Below are positions 1 to 7,819 of a stretch of 64,000 bases of DNA, piece by piece. The stretch's first letter is position 1; every line of letters starts with the position of its first letter. Location of the stretch: contig CAWALV010000006.1 in NCBI GenBank assembly GCA_963782965.1, positions 1,302,001 through 1,366,000 on the forward strand, given 5' to 3'. The DNA comes from CAWALV01 sp963782965. GTDB taxonomy: Bacteria; Actinomycetota; Actinomycetes; Acidothermales; Acidothermaceae. A program made the translations under genes and the position numbers. The notes beneath the pieces were generated by a model that made no database searches, was not told the DNA's origin, and was given only the letters and a program-made list of their open reading frames with translations.

Positions 1-869
1 ACGTCGAGTGCCCGCCGACGTCGATCTGGGCGGCGAACGGTTCCAACGAAGTGATGCACCAGCTGATGCTCGCGTTCGGTGGTCCGGGGCGCTGGGTTCT
101 AGGATTCTCGCCGACGTATTCGATGTATCCGCAGTACTGCCGCGACACGATGACGCCCTACGTGACAGAGGCCCGCAGGCCCGACTTCACACTCGACCCC
201 GACGTCGCGGTGCAAGCCGTGCGCCGTCACCGGCCGGTCATCACCTTGCTGACCTCGCCGAACAACCCGACCGGCACGGCCCTGCCACTTCAGACGGCCG
301 AGGCGGTGCTGGCGGCCGCGCGCGAGCATGGCGGCCTGGTCGTCGTCGACGAGGCCTACGCGGAGTTTCGGCGTCCGGGCACGCCGTCGGCGCTCGGCTT
401 GCTGCGCGAGCACGCGAACCTCATCGTCACCCGAACGATGAGCAAGGCGTTCTCCTACGCCGGGGCGCGCGTGGGTTACCTCGTCGCCGATCCCGCCGTC
501 GTCGATGCGGTGCGGATCGTACGGCTGCCCTACCACCTGTCGGCACTGACGCAGGCGATCGCGTGCGTGGCGGTCGACCACGCCGACGAGTTGCTCGCCC
601 AGGTCGCGACGCTGCGAAGCGAGCGCGACGACACGGTTTCCTGGCTGCGCACCAACGGGTTCTCCGTTGCCGACTCCGACGCCAACTTCGTACTGTTCGG
701 AACGTTCGACGACCGGCATGCCGTGTGGCAAGGGCTGCTCGACCGAGGAGTGCTGATCCGCGAGACCGGCCCGACGCAGTGGCTGCGAGTGAGCATGGGC
801 ACGGCGCAGGAGATGGCGGCGTTCCGTGCCGCGTTACTCGAGACAACCGGCAGGAAGGGCGAGGCGTGA
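1..869 (+). CDS. hisC: Histidinol-phosphate aminotransferase, 5' end missing
   Basis: PLP-dependent class I/II aminotransferase that converts imidazole-acetol phosphate to histidinol phosphate in histidine synthesis. The frame is open from base 3 to the stop at 867-869, so the N-terminus lies upstream of the window. The second visible stretch, ANGSNE, is a HisC cofactor-site signature. Further on come SPNNPTG, VVVDEAYAEF (the aspartate that contacts the PLP ring) and TMSKAFSYAGARVGY, where the lysine forms the Schiff base. The stop overlaps the hisB start by four bases (GTGA), which indicates translational coupling. About 288 residues are present, out of roughly 360 expected. Confidence 0.95.
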   Translation, partial: VECPPTSIWAANGSNEVMHQLMLAFGGPGRWVLGFSPTYSMYPQYCRDTMTPYVTEARRPDFTLDPDVAVQAVRRHRPVITLLTSPNNPTGTALPLQTAEAVLAAAREHGGLVVVDEAYAEFRRPGTPSALGLLREHANLIVTRTMSKAFSYAGARVGYLVADPAVVDAVRIVRLPYHLSALTQAIACVAVDHADELLAQVATLRSERDDTVSWLRTNGFSVADSDANFVLFGTFDDRHAVWQGLLDRGVLIRETGPTQWLRVSMGTAQEMAAFRAALLETTGRKGEA

Positions 870-1450
870 GCCGCAACGCGCGGGTTCAGCGCACCACGAA
901 GGAGTCCGACGTCCTCGTCGAGCTCGAGCTCGACGGCAGTGGCGACGTCGACGTCGAGACCGGCGTGCCGTTCTACGACCACATGCTCGCTCAACTCGGC
1001 AAGCACGCCGGCTTCGACCTGCGCGTGCGCACGTTGGGCGACATCGACGTCGACGCCCATCACACGGTCGAAGACACCGCGTTGGCGTTGGGGCAGGCGT
1101 TGCGCGAAGCGTTGGGCGACAAGGCGGGCATCCGCCGGTTCGGCGATGCGCTCGTGCCGCTCGACGAGACCTTGTGCCAGGTTGCCGTCGACCTCTCCGG
1201 TCGTCCGTACCTGGTGCACACCGAGCCGGAGATCGTCGAGTTGATCGGTAGTTACGAGACGACGCTTACCAAGCACGTGTGGGAGTCCTTCGTCGCGGAG
1301 GCTCGAATCTGCCTTCACGTGCAGGTGCTCGCCGGGCGCAACGCGCACCACGTCAACGAAGCGCAGTTCAAGGCGGTCGCCCGGGCCTTGCGCGACGCCG
1401 TCCGGCTCGACGGTGTTGCGGGAGTGCCCAGCACCAAAGGTGTGCTGTAG
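866..1450 (+). CDS. hisB: Imidazoleglycerol-phosphate dehydratase
   Basis: Mn-dependent dehydratase that turns imidazole glycerol phosphate into imidazole acetol phosphate (sixth step of histidine synthesis). The 194 residues match a stand-alone HisB without the phosphatase domain found in enterobacteria. Two metal-binding signatures are visible: DAHHTVEDTALALG at about residue 70 and RNAHHVNEAQFKA at about 160. The GTG start at 866 is chosen because it overlaps the hisC stop and gives the expected N-terminus (SRNARVQRTTKES). Nearer upstream in-frame sequence is an artefact of the hisC reading frame. It is the second gene visible in the hisC-hisB-hisH-priA operon. Confidence 0.96.
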   Translation: MSRNARVQRTTKESDVLVELELDGSGDVDVETGVPFYDHMLAQLGKHAGFDLRVRTLGDIDVDAHHTVEDTALALGQALREALGDKAGIRRFGDALVPLDETLCQVAVDLSGRPYLVHTEPEIVELIGSYETTLTKHVWESFVAEARICLHVQVLAGRNAHHVNEAQFKAVARALRDAVRLDGVAGVPSTKGVL

Positions 1451-1453
1451 GCG

Positions 1454-2059
1454 GTGACCAAGCGGATCGTCGTCCTCGACTACGGGTCGGGCAACCTGCG
1501 CTCGGCGCAGCGCGCGCTGGAGCGGGTCGGGGCGCAGGTCGAAGTAACCGCCGACCCCGATGCGGCGCTGACCGCTGACGGTCTCGTCGTTCCGGGCGTC
1601 GGAGCCTTCGCTGCCTGCATGCGCGGCCTCGAGGCGGTCGATGGCGTCGAGCTGGTACGAAAGCGCATCGCCGCCGCGGCACCGGTGCTGGGCATCTGCG
1701 TCGGTTTCCAGGTGCTGTTCGGGTTCGGCGAGGAACACGGCGTCCGCACGCCGGGTATCGGCGTGTGGCCGGGCGGCGTCACCAAGCTCGACGCGCCGAT
1801 CCTGCCGCACATCGGCTGGAACGTGGTCGACGTCGCGCCCGGCAGCGTGCTCTTTCGCGGCGTCGAGACCGACCGGTTCTACTTCGTGCACTCCTACGCC
1901 GCGCGCGCGGCAGGCGGCCGGGTGAGCGTCGCGGTGCACGGCGAGGCCTTCGTCGCGGCAGCCGAGGACGCTCTGGTCGCCGGCACCCAGTTCCACCCCG
2001 AGAAGTCCGGCGACGCCGGGGCCCAGCTCTTGCAGAACTGGTTGGAGAGGCTGTCGTGA
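1454..2059 (+). CDS. hisH: Imidazole glycerol phosphate synthase, glutaminase subunit
   Basis: Class I glutamine amidotransferase that supplies ammonia to HisF for making imidazole glycerol phosphate and AICAR. The 201 residues match the family. The nucleophile cysteine is in GICVGFQVLF at about residue 77, and the His/Glu pair of the triad is in QFHPEKSGD near the C-terminus. VPGVGAF forms the oxyanion strand. The nucleophile elbow reads GICVGFQ rather than the more common GICLGMQ, a conservative change. The start is GTG three bases after hisB. The stop overlaps the priA start (GTGA). Its partner hisF is 5 kb downstream rather than adjacent. Confidence 0.96.
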   Translation: MTKRIVVLDYGSGNLRSAQRALERVGAQVEVTADPDAALTADGLVVPGVGAFAACMRGLEAVDGVELVRKRIAAAAPVLGICVGFQVLFGFGEEHGVRTPGIGVWPGGVTKLDAPILPHIGWNVVDVAPGSVLFRGVETDRFYFVHSYAARAAGGRVSVAVHGEAFVAAAEDALVAGTQFHPEKSGDAGAQLLQNWLERLS

Positions 2060-2787
2060 ATCCGCTCGTGTTGCTGCCCGCCGTCGACGTCGCCGGCGGC
2101 GAGGCGGTCCGTCTCGTGCAGGGCGCCGCGGGTTCCGAGACGCACTACGGCGACCCGCTCGCCGCCGCACTCTCCTGGCAGGAGGCCGGCGCGAGCTGGA
2201 TCCACCTGGTCGACCTCGACGCCGCCTTCGGCCGCGGTTCCAACCGCGAGTTGCTCGCCGGAGTGGTCGGCGAGCTCGACGTCGCGGTCGAACTCTCCGG
2301 CGGCATCCGCGACGACGAGTCGTTACGGGCCGCTCTGGCGACCGGGTGCGCGCGCGTCAACATCGGTACGGCCGCGCTGGAGAACCCCGACTGGGTGCGC
2401 GCGGCGATCGGCGAGTTCGGCGACCGCATCGCGATCGGTCTCGACGTCCGGGGCACGACGCTGTCGGCCCGGGGGTGGACCAAGGACGGCGGCGAGCTGT
2501 TCGACGTCCTGGCCAGATTGGACGCCGACGGGTGCGCGCGCTACGTGGTGACCGACGTCCGCCGCGACGGTACTTTGACCGGCCCGAACCTGGCGCTGTT
2601 GCGCGACGTGTGCGCCGCGACCGACCGGCCGGTGGTCGCGAGCGGGGGCGTGTCATCGCTGGCCGACGTGCGCTCGATCGCTGAACTGGTGCCCCTCGGG
2701 ATCGAAGGCGCGATCATCGGGAAAGCCTTGTATGCAGGCGAATTCACCTTGGAGCAGGCGCTTGCCGTTGCCGGGCAGCCGTCATGA
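2056..2787 (+). CDS. priA: Bifunctional HisA/TrpF isomerase PriA
   Basis: TIM-barrel isomerase. In actinobacteria that lack trpF, this protein catalyses both the HisA reaction (ProFAR to PRFAR) and the TrpF reaction (phosphoribosyl-anthranilate to CdRP). The 243 residues are typical. The N-terminal catalytic Asp is in LLPAVDVAGG and the second Asp in VTDVRRDGT. Phosphate-binding glycines are in ELSGGIRDD and VASGGVSS. The RGWTK segment corresponds to the Arg/Trp pair that switches orientation between the two substrates in the Mycobacterium enzyme. No trpF lies in the window although trpE, trpC, trpB and trpA do, which supports the dual role. GTG start overlaps the hisH stop. Confidence 0.94.
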   Translation: MNPLVLLPAVDVAGGEAVRLVQGAAGSETHYGDPLAAALSWQEAGASWIHLVDLDAAFGRGSNRELLAGVVGELDVAVELSGGIRDDESLRAALATGCARVNIGTAALENPDWVRAAIGEFGDRIAIGLDVRGTTLSARGWTKDGGELFDVLARLDADGCARYVVTDVRRDGTLTGPNLALLRDVCAATDRPVVASGGVSSLADVRSIAELVPLGIEGAIIGKALYAGEFTLEQALAVAGQPS

Positions 2788-3173
2788 CCGGGATCGGCGC
2801 CGTCCGGCGCTTCTCGTCGGGCGCGCCTTGGGAAGCCGTCGTCGGCTATTCGCGGGCGGTGCTTGCCGGGCCGTACGTCGAGGTGTCCGGCACCACCGCG
2901 CCCGAGGCGGGCGACAGTGCGTACGAGCAGACCCGGGCGGCGATCCGCAAGGTGGCAGCCGCCCTCGACGCGGCCGGCGCGACGCTCGACGACGTGGTGC
3001 GAACCCGCATGTTCGTGACCGACATCTCCCGCTGGCAGGAGTACGGCCGTGCGCACGGCGAGGCTTTCGGCGACATCCGCCCGGCCTCGACGATGGTCGA
3101 GGTGAGTGCGCTCATCGAGCCCGCCATGCTCGTTGAGATCGAAGCCACCGCGTACCTGGGCACGGCTCCCTAA
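2784..3173 (+). CDS. RidA/YjgF/Rid-family protein
   Basis: Small protein of 129 residues of the Rid family, many of which hydrolyse reactive enamine/imine intermediates released by PLP enzymes. The family core is visible: an early SSGAPWE segment, YVEVSGTT, then DVVRTRMFVTDIS and the C-terminal LVEIEATAYLG. The conserved catalytic Arg is in VRTRMFV. Its ATG overlaps the priA stop (ATGA), so it is the last gene of this his transcription block. It may protect against by-products of HisC or other PLP enzymes, but that is inference from position. The start is fixed by the overlap. Confidence 0.9.
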   Translation: MTGIGAVRRFSSGAPWEAVVGYSRAVLAGPYVEVSGTTAPEAGDSAYEQTRAAIRKVAAALDAAGATLDDVVRTRMFVTDISRWQEYGRAHGEAFGDIRPASTMVEVSALIEPAMLVEIEATAYLGTAP

Positions 3174-3186
3174 GCGCGCCGGCACG

Positions 3187-3303
3187 GAATCTAAGCGATC
3201 TGCCGATGTGCCAGGCTCGTCTTAGCTCGAATCTCGAGACATGACGATGAACTGGTACATCACGCAGGAACTTGCCAAGGAGCGGCGCAACGAGCTGCTG
3301 GCA
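3187..3303 (+). repeat. Copy 1 of duplicated upstream-plus-N-terminus cassette
   Basis: This segment repeats at 3582-3698. The 54 bases before the ATG match at 42 of 54 positions by hand count without gaps. They begin GAATCTAAG in both copies and contain TGCC, ATGTGCC and CTTA blocks. The first 17 coding bases are identical. Conservation that starts well before the ATG suggests that the promoter or leader was duplicated with the reading frame and is retained. Confidence 0.75.
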
Positions 3304-3513
3304 GCGGGGGGCTGGTGGGCGCCTCGAGCGGGCCGGCACCGTGTGCAGCTCCTGCGCAGCGTGCTCAGCAGGCTCGGCAGGCTCAGCATGCTCGGCAGGC
3401 TCGGCAGGCTCAGCGGGCTCCGCAGGCGTCGTGCCAACCCAGGCTCGATCCGGCGCCGGCGCGACGCGGCCCAGGTGCCGGTCGGTGTGGCCGGTGTTCA
3501 CAGTCGTCGCTAG
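3241..3513 (+). CDS. Small MTMNWY-type protein, copy 1 (unknown function)
   Basis: I do not recognise a named function. The product has up to 90 residues and begins MTMNWYITQELAKERRNEL; a second ATG at 3247 (MNWYIT...) is an equally good start, since CGAG sits 7-8 bases before it. The N-terminus is a paralogue of the protein starting at 3636. The middle is a run of Leu-(Ser/Gly)-Arg tripeptides built from a 9-nt tandem repeat (3363-3425). The tail is Arg-rich. The whole protein is strongly basic and could bind nucleic acid or membrane, but this is only inference. It follows ridA by 67 bases and precedes copy 2 and the LuxR-type ATPase. The C-terminal half may be non-functional drift. Confidence 0.5.
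   Translation: MTMNWYITQELAKERRNELLAAGGWWAPRAGRHRVQLLRSVLSRLGRLSMLGRLGRLSGLRRRRANPGSIRRRRDAAQVPVGVAGVHSRR
3363..3425 (+). repeat. Seven tandem 9-nt units (GCTCRGCAG-like)
   Basis: Seven consecutive 9-base units with the consensus GCTCRGCAG run through the middle of small protein copy 1. The unit length keeps the frame, so each unit encodes a Leu-Ser/Gly-Arg(Met/Gly) tripeptide. The units differ by one or two bases. Copy 2 lacks this expansion entirely. Confidence 0.8.
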
Positions 3514-3581
3514 TCGCGTCGGCGGCGCCGATCCGGCCGCGATGGTCGTCCGGAGCTGACCGCCCTGAGCGCGTGGCCGGC

Positions 3582-3698
3582 GAATCTAAGTGATTTGCCA
3601 ATGTGCCCAGCCCCTCTTACCTCGACCGTGGAGACATGACGATGAACTGGTATCTGATGCAGGAACTTGGCACCCAACGCCGCAACGAATTACTCACG
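3582..3698 (+). repeat. Copy 2 of duplicated upstream-plus-N-terminus cassette
   Basis: Partner of the segment at 3187-3303, with the ATG at the same distance (54 bases) from the conserved GAATCTAAG block. GGAGAC directly precedes the first ATG, so GGAG stands 7 bases from the second ATG at 3642. Confidence 0.75.
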
Positions 3699-3812
3699 GA
3701 GGCAGCCGAGGCGCGTCGCGTCCCTCGCCGCCCGCGCCGGTCGTTCGCGCTCCGAGCGATCCCGCGGCGCCGGCACGGGGTGCAGGTGGTCGGCGCATGC
3801 CGGTCGGCCTGA
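3636..3812 (+). CDS. Small MTMNWY-type protein, copy 2 (unknown function)
   Basis: Protein of 58 residues that begins MTMNWYLMQELGTQRRNEL. It shares the cassette and N-terminal pattern with the 3241 protein (Met-Asn-Trp-Tyr, then a QEL..(Q/E)RRNELL helix), followed by an Arg-rich tail. I recall short actinobacterial proteins with similar N-termini but know of no assigned role. ATG 3642 with GGAG upstream is the better-supported start. Its stop at 3810-3812 lies inside the proposed start region of the ATPase/LuxR gene (ATG 3797), so the two may be translationally coupled. It could be a leader reading frame that senses translation and controls the regulator. Confidence 0.55.
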   Translation: MTMNWYLMQELGTQRRNELLTEAAEARRVPRRPRRSFALRAIPRRRHGVQVVGACRSA

Positions 3813-6800
3813 CTGGCGTTTTCGCCTGGCAGTCGGCACCCGTGATAGGCGACGATGGCGTCGTGCCCCGAGTAGCGCGACCGTTCGTGGGGCGGGGCGA
3901 TGAGCTGGCCCGCCTCGAGGCTGTTGCCGTCGCAGTTGCCGGCGGGCAGCCGGGCTTCGCGGTCGTCGGCGGTGACGCCGGGGTCGGGAAGACCCGGCTG
4001 CTCGAAGAGCTCGCGAGTCGCGTCGCGGCAGCCGGGCACACCGTCCTGATCGGTTCCTGCGTGCAGGTGGGCGATTTCGGGCTTCCCTACGCCCCGATGA
4101 TCGATGCCTTTCGGGCTGTGGCCGCCACCGAGGACGGCGCCGCTCTGCTGCGCGCTGAGGTGGTCAGGCGGCCGGCCCTGATCCGGTTGTTCCCGCAACT
4201 CGCCGGCCCGGCAGCCGGCCCTCAGGCCGCCGCCGCGCCGCTTGCCGTCGGTGACGGAGGCCAGCTCGGTGAAGGCCTGGCGCAGACTCAGCTGTTTGAA
4301 GCCCTGCACGGGAGCCTGCTTGCACTTGCCCAGGCGGCCCCAGTGCTGCTCATCGTCGAAGACCTGCACTGGGCCGACCGCAGCACGCGCGATCTCTTAG
4401 CATTCCTCGCGCGCACCATCCGGGTCGGCCGGGTCGGCATCGTGGCGAGCTATCGCGCGGACGACGTCCATCGGCGGCACCCCTTGCGTCCGTTGCTGGC
4501 GGAGCTCGCTCGTCGCCCAGACATCGAGCGGATCGAACTCGCACCCTTCTCCAGGGCGGAGCTGGCCGAGCTGCTGTCCGGCTCGGCCGGCGAGCCGATC
4601 GACCCACTGCTCCTCGACGGCATCTTCGGCCGCAGCGAGGGCAACGCATTCTTCGCCGAGGAACTGATGCGTGCCGCGGACCGCGGGAGCCGCCGTCCCG
4701 ACGCGCAGAGCTTGCCGATGGCGCTTGCCGACGTCTTGCTCACCCGTGCCGAGGCGCTTTCGGCGGACGGCCGGGCACTGCTGCGCGTCGCCGCGGTTGC
4801 CGGCCGGCGGGCGTCGCACGACCTGCTGCTCGAAGCCGCCGAGTCCGCCGAGGGGAAGACGGAAAGTGCGCTGCGGGAGTGCGTCGACGCGGCGCTGCTG
4901 GTGAGCGACGGCGAGACGTACGCGTTCCGGCACGCATTGCTGCAAGAAGCGGTGTACGCCGACCTGCTGCCGGGGGAGCGGGTCCGCTTGCACTGCCGGT
5001 TTGCCGAGCTGCTGGCCAAGTCAGCTCCGGCTCGCCGCGCCGAGGTCGGCGAAGCATGCGTCGACCCGCTGAGCGCGGAGCTGGCCCACCACCGGCTGGC
5101 GAGCCACGATCTCGCCGGAGCATTCGAGGCACTGCTGGAGGCCGCCGCGCACGCGGAATGCCTGCCCGCCCCCGGCGAGGCGCTGCGGCACCTCGAGCAG
5201 GCACTCGAGCTCGCCCCGCGCATCGGCTACTCGGCTCAGACTCGGTTGCTCGAGCGGGCAGCCGAAGCCGCCGCCGCCGTAGGTGAGGACGAGCGGGCGG
5301 CGGCGCATGCCGAAGCCAGCGTCGAGTCGGCCGATCAGGACGGCGACCCCATCGTGCGGGCCCGAACCCGCGAGCGGCTCGCGCGCTACCGCACCTCCCT
5401 GCTCGGCTCGCCCGCCGAGGACATCGCCGCGGCGGCTGTCGGGCTGCTGCCCGACGAGCCGAGCCCGGGCCGGGCGCAGGCGCTGGCGACCCTGGCCCGC
5501 GCCATCATGCGCAGCGACCCGCACCGCGCCGACGAGCTGTTGAACGAGGCCATCGCGGTCGCCGATGAGGTCGGCGCAGGCGGTATCGCGGCCGATGCCA
5601 TCGTCACGCGCGGGCTGATGGCCCGCGAGGGCGCCGTCGACGTCGACGCGGCCGAACTCTTCACCGAAGCGGTGCGTCGAGCGGCGGAGGACCCGAGCGG
5701 CCTGCCCGGTGAGTTGCGGGCGCTGCGGTTCGCTGCGGTGCACGCGCTCGACTACGGCCGTGTCGACGACGCATTGCAGGCGGCGGAGGCCGGCATGGCG
5801 CTGGGGTCACGAGCCGGTCTGTCGTGGAGCGGCTACGGCCTGGACCTACGACTGCTCCGCGGCTGGGCGCTCGCGGCGCAGGGTGAGTGGGACGCCGTGC
5901 TGGAAGGGAGCCTGGACGCCGTCTACGCCCCGACCGCACCCGGTCGGGTGCTCGCGACGCAAGCCTTGGAGGTCCTCGTTGCCCGTGGTGACGCCGCCGC
6001 TGCCGGGCTGCTGGAGCAGTTGCGCGGCACCGGCGACCGGTGGTCGGAGCTTCAGCTCGACATGTGCGAGATCGATCTGCTCAGCCGGCGCGGCGAGCAC
6101 GCCGCGGCCGCCGAGCTCGCGGAGCACACCCTTCGGCTGGTCAGCCGGTTCGGTGAGACCGAGGCCGTCCTGCTCGCCGCCCGCGGCGCTTCGGCCCTGG
6201 CGGAGCTCGCGGTCGGCGCGAGGCTCGGGGGCGACTCCGCGGCTGCCGAGGGGTACGCGGAGCGTGCCCGCGCCGTCGCCGTCATCGCCAAGGAGCAGGG
6301 CGCCGTGCGCGCCGGGCCCCCGCCGGTCATCGGGCTATGGATTGCCTGGGCGCAGGCGGAGGCGGCTCGCGCCGCCGGCCGGGTGGGGCGTGACGTGTGG
6401 GCCGACGTCGTCGGGCTGGCCGAGCGCTCCGGGCGGGTGCCCGATGTCGCCGCCGCCAACCTTCGGCTGGCGGAGTCCGCGCTCGACGATGGTGATCGTG
6501 GCGAGGAGACCGTGGCCGCCCTGCGTCGGGCTCGGGAGCTGGCCGAGCGGCTTGGCGCGAAGCCGTTGCTGGCGCGGATCGATGAAGTCGTGCGGCGTTC
6601 CCGGCTCGAGGCGCAGGTGCGCCGAGCATCCGAGCCGTCCGACCGGGCGCGCGGCACCGCCCATGGCCGGCCAGCGGCTACGCCCGAGCCGATACTGACC
6701 GCGCGCGAATCTGAGGTGCTGCAACTGCTGGCCCAAGGCAAGAGCAACCGCCAGATCGGCACGGCGCTCTACATCAGCGAGAAGACCGCGAGTGTGCACG

Positions 6801-6886
6801 TGAGCAACATCATCGGCAAGCTGGCGGCGAGCAGCCGTTCGGAGGCGGTCGTGGTGGCGCGCCGCCAGGGGTTGCTGCCGCGCTGA
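3797..6886 (+). CDS. Large ATP-binding LuxR-family transcriptional regulator
   Basis: A LAL/MalT-like STAND regulator of about 1029 residues. The N-terminal AAA/NB-ARC-type ATPase has Walker A GDAGVGKTR (about residues 59-67) and Walker B LLIVEDLHWAD. A long helical, TPR-like middle rich in Ala/Leu/Glu pairs follows. The C-terminal LuxR helix-turn-helix is LTARESEVLQLLAQGKSNRQ followed by ISEKTASVHVSNIIGKL. Such proteins typically bind ATP and a ligand, then activate transcription; the target is unknown here. The start is uncertain: ATG 3797 (overlapping the small protein) or GTG 3863, just before the conserved RPFVGR segment. It sits between ridA and hisF, a place usually occupied by his genes or an inositol monophosphatase. 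Confidence 0.9.
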   Translation: MPVGLTGVFAWQSAPVIGDDGVVPRVARPFVGRGDELARLEAVAVAVAGGQPGFAVVGGDAGVGKTRLLEELASRVAAAGHTVLIGSCVQVGDFGLPYAPMIDAFRAVAATEDGAALLRAEVVRRPALIRLFPQLAGPAAGPQAAAAPLAVGDGGQLGEGLAQTQLFEALHGSLLALAQAAPVLLIVEDLHWADRSTRDLLAFLARTIRVGRVGIVASYRADDVHRRHPLRPLLAELARRPDIERIELAPFSRAELAELLSGSAGEPIDPLLLDGIFGRSEGNAFFAEELMRAADRGSRRPDAQSLPMALADVLLTRAEALSADGRALLRVAAVAGRRASHDLLLEAAESAEGKTESALRECVDAALLVSDGETYAFRHALLQEAVYADLLPGERVRLHCRFAELLAKSAPARRAEVGEACVDPLSAELAHHRLASHDLAGAFEALLEAAAHAECLPAPGEALRHLEQALELAPRIGYSAQTRLLERAAEAAAAVGEDERAAAHAEASVESADQDGDPIVRARTRERLARYRTSLLGSPAEDIAAAAVGLLPDEPSPGRAQALATLARAIMRSDPHRADELLNEAIAVADEVGAGGIAADAIVTRGLMAREGAVDVDAAELFTEAVRRAAEDPSGLPGELRALRFAAVHALDYGRVDDALQAAEAGMALGSRAGLSWSGYGLDLRLLRGWALAAQGEWDAVLEGSLDAVYAPTAPGRVLATQALEVLVARGDAAAAGLLEQLRGTGDRWSELQLDMCEIDLLSRRGEHAAAAELAEHTLRLVSRFGETEAVLLAARGASALAELAVGARLGGDSAAAEGYAERARAVAVIAKEQGAVRAGPPPVIGLWIAWAQAEAARAAGRVGRDVWADVVGLAERSGRVPDVAAANLRLAESALDDGDRGEETVAALRRARELAERLGAKPLLARIDEVVRRSRLEAQVRRASEPSDRARGTAHGRPAATPEPILTARESEVLQLLAQGKSNRQIGTALYISEKTASVHVSNIIGKLAASSRSEAVVVARRQGLLPR

Positions 6887-6969
6887 TCGGCGGCTGATCA
6901 CCGAACTACGGCGGGCTGGCGGGGCGGGTTTGCGGGCGGGACCCGGGATCACCTGCCACAACAGCTCGC

Positions 6970-6975
6970 TACGCT
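6970..6975 (+). promoter_or_regulatory. Leaderless-type -10 element for hisF
   Basis: TACGCT lies exactly seven bases before the ATG at 6983. There is no Shine-Dalgarno sequence, so transcription would start at or next to the ATG. This also argues that hisF is its own transcription unit after the LuxR gene. Confidence 0.55.
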
Positions 6976-6982
6976 CGTGCGC

Positions 6983-7762
6983 ATGCCCCCCAGCGCGGAC
7001 GCCCGCCTCGCCGTGCGAGTGATCCCGTGTCTCGACGTCGACGCCGGCCGGGTCGTGAAGGGCGTCAACTTCGTCGATCTCCGCGACGCCGGCGATCCGG
7101 TCGAGATGGCCGGTGTGTACGCGTCGGAAGGTGCCGACGAACTCGTGTTCCTCGACATCACGGCGAGCAGCGGCAATCGCGAAACGACCTACGACGTGGT
7201 TCGCCGCACTGCCGAGCAGGTATTCGTTCCGCTGACGGTCGGGGGCGGGGTGCGCGGCGTCGACGACTTCGACCGACTGCTGCGCGCCGGAGCCGACAAG
7301 GTCGGTGTGAACACGGCCGCGATCGCCCGCCCGCAACTCCTCGCCGAGGCCGCAGACCGGTTCGGCGCGCAGTGCGTCGTGCTGTCGATCGACGCTCGCC
7401 GCAGTGCGGCCACCGACTCCGGTTTCGAGGTCACCACGCACGGCGGGCGACGCAGCACCGGACTGGACGCCGTCGCATGGGCCGCGCAAGCCGCGGAGCT
7501 CGGCGCCGGGGAGATTTTGCTCAATTCGATGGACGCCGACGGGACACTCGCCGGTTTCGACCTCGAGATCATCCGAGCGGTTCGTGCTGCCGTTTCGGTG
7601 CCGGTCATCGCCAGCGGCGGTGCGGGGCGCCTCGCTGACTTCGCTCCGGCCGTGGAGGCGGGCGCCGACGCGGTGCTCGCTGCGAGCGTGTTCCACTTCG
7701 GTCGGCTGCGCATCGCCGACGTCAAGGGCGCACTGCGGTCGGCCGGCCTGCCGGTGCGCTGA
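6983..7762 (+). CDS. hisF: Imidazole glycerol phosphate synthase, cyclase subunit
   Basis: TIM-barrel cyclase that uses ammonia from HisH to convert PRFAR to imidazole glycerol phosphate and AICAR. The 259 residues fit. The catalytic Asp residues are in RVIPCLDVDAGRVVKG and LLNSMDADGT, and the phosphate-binding loops are TVGGGVRGVDDF and VIASGGAGRL. ATG 6983 is preferred over the in-frame GTG two codons earlier because a -10-like hexamer stands seven bases upstream. It is separated from hisH/priA by the small-protein/LuxR block and from hisI by a toxin-antitoxin pair, so the usual hisF-hisI adjacency is interrupted. Confidence 0.96.
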   Translation: MPPSADARLAVRVIPCLDVDAGRVVKGVNFVDLRDAGDPVEMAGVYASEGADELVFLDITASSGNRETTYDVVRRTAEQVFVPLTVGGGVRGVDDFDRLLRAGADKVGVNTAAIARPQLLAEAADRFGAQCVVLSIDARRSAATDSGFEVTTHGGRRSTGLDAVAWAAQAAELGAGEILLNSMDADGTLAGFDLEIIRAVRAAVSVPVIASGGAGRLADFAPAVEAGADAVLAASVFHFGRLRIADVKGALRSAGLPVR

Positions 7763-7780
7763 ATCCGGGCGGCAGGTTGC

Positions 7781-7801
7781 GGTGGTGATTGTGTCACCAC
7801 C
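7781..7801. promoter_or_regulatory. Inverted repeat, probable toxin-antitoxin operator
   Basis: GGTGGTGA (7781-7788), five bases, TCACCACC (7794-7801) form perfect 8-bp arms. The element covers the place where a -35 box would lie for the -10 at 7807. It therefore fits an operator for autoregulation by the antitoxin. It also lies 18 bases after the hisF stop, so a terminator role is possible, but no T-tract follows. Confidence 0.55.
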
Positions 7802-7806
7802 GCAAC

Positions 7807-7812
7807 TACACT
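7807..7812 (+). promoter_or_regulatory. Leaderless-type -10 element for the antitoxin gene
   Basis: TACACT is exactly seven bases before ATG 7820 and directly follows the inverted repeat at 7781-7801. No ribosome-binding site is present. Confidence 0.6.
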
Positions 7813-7819
7813 GGCGGGT

